The notes under the pieces are model-generated. The model was not told where the DNA came from. It made no database searches and worked only from the letters and a program-made list of their open reading frames with translations. 64,000 nucleotides of DNA from Pseudenterobacter timonensis (GTDB taxonomy: Bacteria > Pseudomonadota > Gammaproteobacteria > Enterobacterales > Enterobacteriaceae). Positions 58,974-64,000 of this stretch are shown piece after piece (the first letter of the stretch is position 1; each line of letters opens with the position of its first letter). Where the stretch lies: contig NZ_FCOP01000011.1 of assembly GCF_900021175.1 (NCBI RefSeq), positions 372,001-436,000 on the forward strand, read 5' to 3'. A program made the translations under genes and the position numbers.

Positions 58974-59747
58974 TTACTGCTCGTGACGCTTAAATACTAA
59001 TTCCCCGTTCCCTGAAGCTGCGGCATCAAAGACATACCCTTCGCTGTTAAAGCCGGTCAGCTGTTCCGGCGTTGTCAGGCGATTCTGGATAATGTAGCGG
59101 CTCATCAGACCGCGCGCTTTCTTGGCGTAGAAGCTGATCACTTTGAATTTACCGTTCTTTTCATCGAGGAAAACTGGCTTAACGATCTCCGCGTTCAGCT
59201 TTTTCGGCTTCACGGAACGGTAATATTCATCGGAGGCCAGATTTACCACCACGTTATCACCCTGCGCCGCCAGCGCCTCGTTCAGCGTGTCGGTAATGAT
59301 ATCGCCCCAGAACTGATAGAGATCGCCGCCTTTTGCATTAGCCAGGCGAATACCCATCTCGAGACGGTAGGGCTGCATTAAATCCAGCGGACGCAGAACG
59401 CCGTAAAGGCCGGAAAGCATGCGCAGATGCTGCTGGGCGAAATCAAAATCGGCCTCGCTGAAGGTCTCGGCCTGCAGACCGGTATAGACATCGCCTTTAA
59501 AGGCGAGCAGGGCCTGGCGGGCGTTGTCGGGGGTAAAGTCCGGCTGCCAGTCATGGAAGCGGGTCGCATTCAAATCGGCAAGCTTATCGCTGATCCCCAT
59601 CAGGCGGGCGATCTGCGGCGCCGACAGCTTGCGCGCCTCATGAATTAATTGCTGCGAGTGGTCCAGCAGTTCGGGCTGGGTATAACGTTCGGTCGCAAGC
59701 GGGCTCTGGTAATCGAGCGTTTTTGCAGGAGAAATCAGAATCAGCAT
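58974..59747 (-). CDS. yaaA: Peroxide stress protein YaaA
   Basis: The protein has 257 residues and is a DUF328/UPF0246 member beginning [16 protein letters not shown], with the conserved [26 protein letters not shown] and [14 protein letters not shown]. In E. coli it limits intracellular iron and damage during H2O2 stress under OxyR control. No OxyR site was identified by eye. It is divergent from talB and co-oriented with yaaJ. Confidence 0.94.
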   Translation of the reverse strand: MLILISPAKTLDYQSPLATERYTQPELLDHSQQLIHEARKLSAPQIARLMGISDKLADLNATRFHDWQPDFTPDNARQALLAFKGDVYTGLQAETFSEADFDFAQQHLRMLSGLYGVLRPLDLMQPYRLEMGIRLANAKGGDLYQFWGDIITDTLNEALAAQGDNVVVNLASDEYYRSVKPKKLNAEIVKPVFLDEKNGKFKVISFYAKKARGLMSRYIIQNRLTTPEQLTGFNSEGYVFDAAASGNGELVFKRHEQ

Positions 59748-59813
59748 ATCCAGTCCTTGCAGAAAATGGAGAACGACTTTATCAAAAAAGAGCCCTGAAA
59801 AGATCGATAGCTG

Positions 59814-61244
59814 CTATTGTCGCGGCAAATCATCCCAGCTTCCCGGCGCGACTTGCGATTCGATTTCCGGGTAGCGGGCAGGGTCAAACACGGGCTTCAC
59901 CCCCAGCCTGCGCTGGCGCAAATAGTCGCTGGCGATGAGCCTCACCGTTGGCGACAGCAGCAGAATGGCGGTGAGATTGGTAATGGCCATCAGCGCCATA
60001 ATCATATCGGCAAGCTGCCAGAGTAGCGGCAGGCTCATAACCGAGCCGATAACCACCATCAGCGCGATGCCCGCCCGCAACAGCCAGCGTGAGCGATAAG
60101 AATCAACGCCCAGAAAAATAAGATTATTTTCGGCGTAAATATAGTTCGCCACAATCGAGCTGAAGCCGAACATCACCATGATTAGCGAGACAAAGCCGCA
60201 GCCCCAGGGGCCAATCATTTTCGCCAGCGCCTGCTGCATTAGCTGAATGCCGGCCATCTCGGTTGCATGTCCCACCGGGCCTGCCAGCAGCACAACCATG
60301 GCACTGGCGGAACAGATGACAATGGTGTCGATAAAAATGCCGATCATCTGCACAATGCCCTGCGCCGCCGGATGGGGCGGATATGACGAGGCCGCCGCCG
60401 CGATGTTTGGCGTTGAGCCCATTCCCGCTTCGTTAGAAAACATGCCGCGCTGGAAACCCGCCGTCAGCGCCTGGCTGAGGGTATAGCCCAGCGCCCCGGC
60501 CGCCGCTTCGTGCCAGCCAAAAGCGCACTTAAAAATTGTCGCGATGACGTTCGGCAAGGCATCAATATGCAGGGCGGTGATAGTCAGGCTCGTCAGGATC
60601 CACAGCAGCGCCATGAGGGGAACCAGCCACTGCATCAGGCGCGCCACTCCGCGGATCCCGGTGATGATGACGAGTAGCGTAAAAGCGGCAAGCAGGATGC
60701 CCGTCAGCCACCCGGGAACGTCCCAGGCGTAGCGCAGCGCGTGAGAGATAGCGTTGGCCTGGACCGTATTAAAAATAAGGCCATAGGCAAAAAGCAGCAG
60801 CAGGGAGAAGAGGACCCCCATCCAGCGCATGCCGAGGCCGCGCGCCATATACCATGCGGGGCCGCCGCGAAATTGCCCATGCGCATCCCGCTCTTTATAG
60901 AGTTGCGCCAGCGAACTTTCTGCAAACGAAGTGGCCATGCCCACAATGGCGGCGACCCACATCCAGAAAACCGCCCCGGGGCCGCCGGCGCCGATCGCCA
61001 GCGCGACACCCGCCAGATTGCCGCTGCCGACGCGTGCCGCAAGGCTGGTACAGAGCGCCTGAAAGGCGGTCAGCCCGCCGGGCTGAGGCGTTACGCTGTT
61101 TTTAAGACTAAGGCCAAAATCGCGAATATAGCGAAACTGAACAAATCCGCTGCGCACGGTGAACCAGATCCCCGCGCCAAGCAGCAGATAGATCATGACC
61201 GAGCCCCAAAGGATTTCATTAATAAACAAAAAGAAATCAGGCAT
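59814..61244 (-). CDS. yaaJ: Sodium:alanine/glycine symporter-family protein YaaJ
   Basis: From the ATG at 61244 the product has 476 residues, the E. coli length. It belongs to the AGCS family and has about ten hydrophobic segments. LCTSLAARVGSGNLAGVALAI is the family signature, and RGMFSNEAGMGSTPNIAAAA is the conserved ligand-binding loop. It is predicted to import alanine or glycine with sodium. Longer in-frame readings (from 61316) lack homology and a ribosome site. Confidence 0.94.
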   Translation of the reverse strand: MPDFFLFINEILWGSVMIYLLLGAGIWFTVRSGFVQFRYIRDFGLSLKNSVTPQPGGLTAFQALCTSLAARVGSGNLAGVALAIGAGGPGAVFWMWVAAIVGMATSFAESSLAQLYKERDAHGQFRGGPAWYMARGLGMRWMGVLFSLLLLFAYGLIFNTVQANAISHALRYAWDVPGWLTGILLAAFTLLVIITGIRGVARLMQWLVPLMALLWILTSLTITALHIDALPNVIATIFKCAFGWHEAAAGALGYTLSQALTAGFQRGMFSNEAGMGSTPNIAAAASSYPPHPAAQGIVQMIGIFIDTIVICSASAMVVLLAGPVGHATEMAGIQLMQQALAKMIGPWGCGFVSLIMVMFGFSSIVANYIYAENNLIFLGVDSYRSRWLLRAGIALMVVIGSVMSLPLLWQLADMIMALMAITNLTAILLLSPTVRLIASDYLRQRRLGVKPVFDPARYPEIESQVAPGSWDDLPRQ

Positions 61245-61500
61245 TAACTTCCCTCTTGTTGATGCCGAATAAGCCGCCCGTCGCTGGCAGATGTGCAGCG
61301 ATCTGTTAATTAGCAAGCTCTTAATATTGCGAGTTTATCATACTATCGTTGAGTGCACTGTCTGCGGTTGCGCTGGTATTCCGTCGTGTTATCATCAGGG
61401 CAGACCGGTTACATCCCCCTAACAAGTAAACCTGTCATTTTTCCGCGGCTGACTGTCGGTCGCGTGAATTATCCAGGGTAAGTTAAAGAGAAACACTACT

Positions 61501-62454
61501 ATGACGGATAAATTAACCTCCCTTCGTCAGTTCACGACCGTTGTTGCTGACACCGGAGATATCGCGGCAATGAAGCTGTACCAGCCGCAGGACGCCACAA
61601 CTAACCCTTCTCTCATCCTTAACGCCGCACAGATCCCTGAATACCGTAAACTGATTGACGACGCCGTTGCGTGGGCGAAAAGCCAGAGCAGCGATCGTGC
61701 GCAGCAGATTGTGGATGCGACCGATAAGCTGGCCGTGAATATCGGTCTTGAGATCCTGAAGCTGGTTCCGGGCCGTATCTCGACTGAAGTTGACGCGCGT
61801 CTCTCTTACGACACCGACGCCTCCATCGCGAAAGCCAAACGTCTGATCAAACTCTATAACGACGCGGGCATCAGCAACGATCGTATCCTGATCAAGCTGG
61901 CTTCTACCTGGCAGGGCATCCGCGCCGCCGAGCAGCTTGAGAAAGAGGGCATCAACTGTAACCTGACGCTGCTCTTCTCCTTCGCTCAGGCGCGCGCCTG
62001 TGCCGAAGCGGGTGTCTACCTGATCTCCCCGTTCGTCGGCCGTATTCTCGACTGGTACAAAGCCAACACCGACAAGAAAGAGTACGCGGGCGCAGAAGAT
62101 CCGGGCGTGGTCTCCGTTACCGAGATCTACGAGTACTACAAACAGCACGGCTATGAAACCGTCGTGATGGGCGCCAGCTTCCGTAACATCGGCGAAATCC
62201 TTGAGCTGGCGGGCTGCGACCGTCTGACTATCGCACCTGCGCTGCTGAAAGAGCTGGCGGAAAGCGAAGGCACCGTGGAGCGTAAGCTGAGCTACACCGG
62301 TGAAGTGAAAGCGCGTCCTGAGCGTATCACCGAGTCCGAGTTCCTGTGGCAGCACAACCAGGATCCGATGGCAGTCGATAAACTGGCGGACGGTATTCGC
62401 AAGTTTGCCGTTGACCAGGAAAAACTGGAAAAAATGATCGGCGACCTGCTGTAA
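61501..62454 (+). CDS. talB: Transaldolase B
   Basis: The protein has 317 residues with the Schiff-base Lys132 in [10 protein letters not shown] and active-site ITLLFS-type segment [12 protein letters not shown]. It is an (alpha/beta)8 barrel of the non-oxidative pentose phosphate pathway. It transfers dihydroxyacetone from sedoheptulose-7-phosphate to glyceraldehyde-3-phosphate. AAAGAGAAAC is the ribosome site. A 10-bp terminator stem follows at 62462. Confidence 0.98.
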   Translation: MTDKLTSLRQFTTVVADTGDIAAMKLYQPQDATTNPSLILNAAQIPEYRKLIDDAVAWAKSQSSDRAQQIVDATDKLAVNIGLEILKLVPGRISTEVDARLSYDTDASIAKAKRLIKLYNDAGISNDRILIKLASTWQGIRAAEQLEKEGINCNLTLLFSFAQARACAEAGVYLISPFVGRILDWYKANTDKKEYAGAEDPGVVSVTEIYEYYKQHGYETVVMGASFRNIGEILELAGCDRLTIAPALLKELAESEGTVERKLSYTGEVKARPERITESEFLWQHNQDPMAVDKLADGIRKFAVDQEKLEKMIGDLL

Positions 62455-62461
62455 TCATTCT

Positions 62462-62484
62462 GCGTGGCCGGTTTCCGGCCACGC
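62462..62484 (+). terminator. Terminator of talB
   Basis: A 10-bp perfect stem (GCGTGGCCGG / CCGGCCACGC) with a TTT loop is followed by TCTCTT, 8 bp after the talB stop. Confidence 0.85.
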
Positions 62485-62560
62485 TCTCTTCGCCTGGCCC
62501 TGTCTGTTCCTCCCTTCTGCGTGTATCATTCTCCTCCAGTATTGTTTGAACGGAATGACT

Positions 62561-63148
62561 ATGAATACCTTACGCATCGGCCTCGTTTCGATTTCTGACC
62601 GCGCCTCCAGCGGTATCTATCAGGATAAAGGCATCCCTGCGCTGGAAGCGTGGCTTACCCGCGCGCTGACCACCCCGTTTCAGCTGGAAACCCGCCTTAT
62701 CCCGGATGAGCAGCCCATCATTGAACAAACCCTCTGCGAGCTGGTGGATGAGATGAGCTGTCACCTGGTGTTGACCACCGGCGGAACCGGGCCTGCCCGC
62801 CGTGACGTGACGCCTGACGCCACGCTGGCGGTGGCCGATCGTGAAATGCCGGGCTTTGGCGAGCAGATGCGGCAGATTAGCCTACACTTTGTGCCAACGG
62901 CGATCCTCTCCCGCCAGGTCGGGGTGATCCGCAAGCAGGCGCTCATCCTTAATTTGCCAGGCCAGCCAAAATCCATTCAGGAGACGCTGGAAGGGGTTAA
63001 AACCGAGGAAGGGAAGGTTGTCGTGGCGGGTATCTTCGCAAGTGTACCGTATTGTATACAGTTACTGGATGGCCCTTATATCGAGACCGATCCGCAGCTC
63101 GTAGCAGCTTTTCGGCCGAAAAGCGCAAGGCGTGAAACGATCTCCTGA
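62561..63148 (+). CDS. mog: Molybdopterin adenylyltransferase
   Basis: The protein has 195 residues, a MoaB/Mog fold, with TTGGTGPARRDVTPDATLAV, the MPT/AMP-binding motif, and LPGQPKSIQETLEG. It adenylylates molybdopterin during molybdenum cofactor synthesis. The ATG at 62561 gives the E. coli length; 62546 would add five residues. Confidence 0.96.
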   Translation: MNTLRIGLVSISDRASSGIYQDKGIPALEAWLTRALTTPFQLETRLIPDEQPIIEQTLCELVDEMSCHLVLTTGGTGPARRDVTPDATLAVADREMPGFGEQMRQISLHFVPTAILSRQVGVIRKQALILNLPGQPKSIQETLEGVKTEEGKVVVAGIFASVPYCIQLLDGPYIETDPQLVAAFRPKSARRETIS

Positions 63149-63265
63149 AATTTGCCCTTTTGTGACATAAGCTACAGACCCGGTAGCGTACGAAGGGTTT
63201 TACGGTATAGTAATTTTTTCTTTACGGAAGCTGTAAAACTATAACTACGTTTGCAAGGGTACCCT

Positions 63266-64000
63266 ATGTCACATTACGCCCGACCTCTGAATCGTCAGGA
63301 TTACAAGACGCTCTCCCTCGCGGCGCTCGGCGGCGCGCTGGAGTTCTATGATTTCATCATCTTTGTCTTTTTTGCCGCCGTAGTGGGGGAGCGCTTCTTC
63401 CCGGCGGATATCCCCGACTGGCTGCGCCAGCTCCAGACCTTCGGTATTTTTGCCGCAGGGTATCTGGCGCGCCCCCTCGGCGGCATTGTCATGGCCCATT
63501 TCGGCGATCTGGTGGGACGTAAAAAGATGTTTACGCTCAGCATCCTGCTGATGGCGGTCCCGACGCTGGCCATTGGTCTGCTCCCTACCTATGAATCGAT
63601 GGGCATCGTGGCTCCGCTGCTGCTGTTGCTGATGCGTTTATTGCAGGGGGCGGCAATTGGCGGCGAGGTGCCGGGCGCCTGGGTATTTGTCGCCGAGCAT
63701 GTCCCGGCTCGTCGCATCGGCATCGCCTGCGGCACGCTGACCGCCGGGTTGACCATCGGCATTCTGCTGGGCTCGGTGGTCGCCACCCTGGTGAACACCA
63801 GCCTGACGCCGCAGGCGGTGCATGAATGGGGCTGGCGGATCCCGTTTTTGCTCGGCGGAGCCTTCGGGCTGGTAGCGATGTACCTGCGTCGCTGGCTGCA
63901 GGAGACGCCGATCTTCCTTGAGATGCAGCAGCGTAAGGCGCTGGCGCAGGAGCTGCCGGTTAAGGCCGTAGTAGTGCATCACCGCAAAGCGGTGGTCATC
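63266..64000 (+). CDS. MFS transporter of the metabolite:H+ symporter type, 3' end cut by window edge
   Basis: The first 245 residues are visible. The N-terminus SLAALGGALEFYDFIIFVFF is typical of the metabolite:H+ symporter (MHS) family of MFS transporters, and GDLVGRKKMFTLSIL is the loop 2-3 motif. The segment covers about six helices and then ends at the window edge. Unlike E. coli, where satP-type genes follow mog, an MHS transporter is found here. Its substrate (an organic acid, sugar acid or osmolyte) is unknown. Confidence 0.85.
   Translation, partial: MSHYARPLNRQDYKTLSLAALGGALEFYDFIIFVFFAAVVGERFFPADIPDWLRQLQTFGIFAAGYLARPLGGIVMAHFGDLVGRKKMFTLSILLMAVPTLAIGLLPTYESMGIVAPLLLLLMRLLQGAAIGGEVPGAWVFVAEHVPARRIGIACGTLTAGLTIGILLGSVVATLVNTSLTPQAVHEWGWRIPFLLGGAFGLVAMYLRRWLQETPIFLEMQQRKALAQELPVKAVVVHHRKAVVI

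Overview
The window is chromosomal DNA of a member of the Enterobacteriaceae. From about 7.4 kb onward the gene order follows the E. coli/Salmonella chromosome across the end and start of the genetic map: tsr, opgB, yjjA, dnaC, dnaT, yjjB, yjjP, yjjQ, bglJ, fhuF, yjjZ, three leucine tRNAs, rsmC, holD, rimI, yjjG, prfC, osmY, ytjA, yjjU, yjjV, yjjW, yjjI, deoCABD, lplA, ytjB, serB, radA, nadR, ettA, slt, trpR, yjjX, gpmB, rob, creA, arcA, yjjY, yjtD, thrLABC, yaaX, yaaA, yaaJ, talB, mog. Proteins I recall from E. coli align over their full length, but many substitutions and several accessory insertions rule out E. coli itself. The GC-rich coding style and the accessory content fit an Enterobacter-like genus (Enterobacter, Lelliottia, Leclercia, Kosakonia or similar). 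The genus cannot be fixed from sequence inspection.

Region 1 (1-7348) is an accessory catabolic island. It holds a divergent 4-hydroxyproline 2-epimerase (cut by the left edge), a PAS-AraC activator, a DapA-family deaminase, an aldehyde dehydrogenase, an APC permease and an Ldh2-type imino-acid reductase. Together they suggest uptake of hydroxyproline or a related cyclic amino acid and conversion to 2-oxoglutarate. The D-hydroxyproline oxidase step is not in the window and may lie to the left.

Region 2 (7360-22386) is the tsr-to-tRNA backbone with insertions: a TetR regulator between dnaT and yjjB, a YbaK-type editing protein and an orphan PTS EIIC after bglJ, and a diguanylate cyclase between the iron-regulated genes fhuF and yjjZ. 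Three nearly identical tRNA-Leu(CAG) genes follow.

Region 3 (22498-41419) carries ribosome and translation functions (rsmC, rimI, prfC), the polymerase III psi subunit, osmY, the glycyl-radical enzyme pair yjjI/yjjW, the deoxynucleoside-degrading deo operon with REP elements between its genes, lipoate ligase, and serB-radA, which lead on to nadR.

Region 4 (41452-53325) holds nadR, a compound tandem-repeat array, a LysR gene, ettA, slt, trpR and its autoregulatory operator, yjjX, gpmB, rob, creA (without creBCD), arcA and the small ORF yjjY.

Region 5 (53458-64000) is the thr operon with its leader peptide and attenuator, then yaaX, yaaA, a sodium:alanine-type symporter, talB, mog and a right-truncated MFS transporter.

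I found no insertion sequence, prophage, CRISPR array or rRNA. The least explained signals are the nadR-LysR repeat array, the operator and leader region of the orphan EIIC, the conserved small ORF upstream of arcA, and the missing creBCD.
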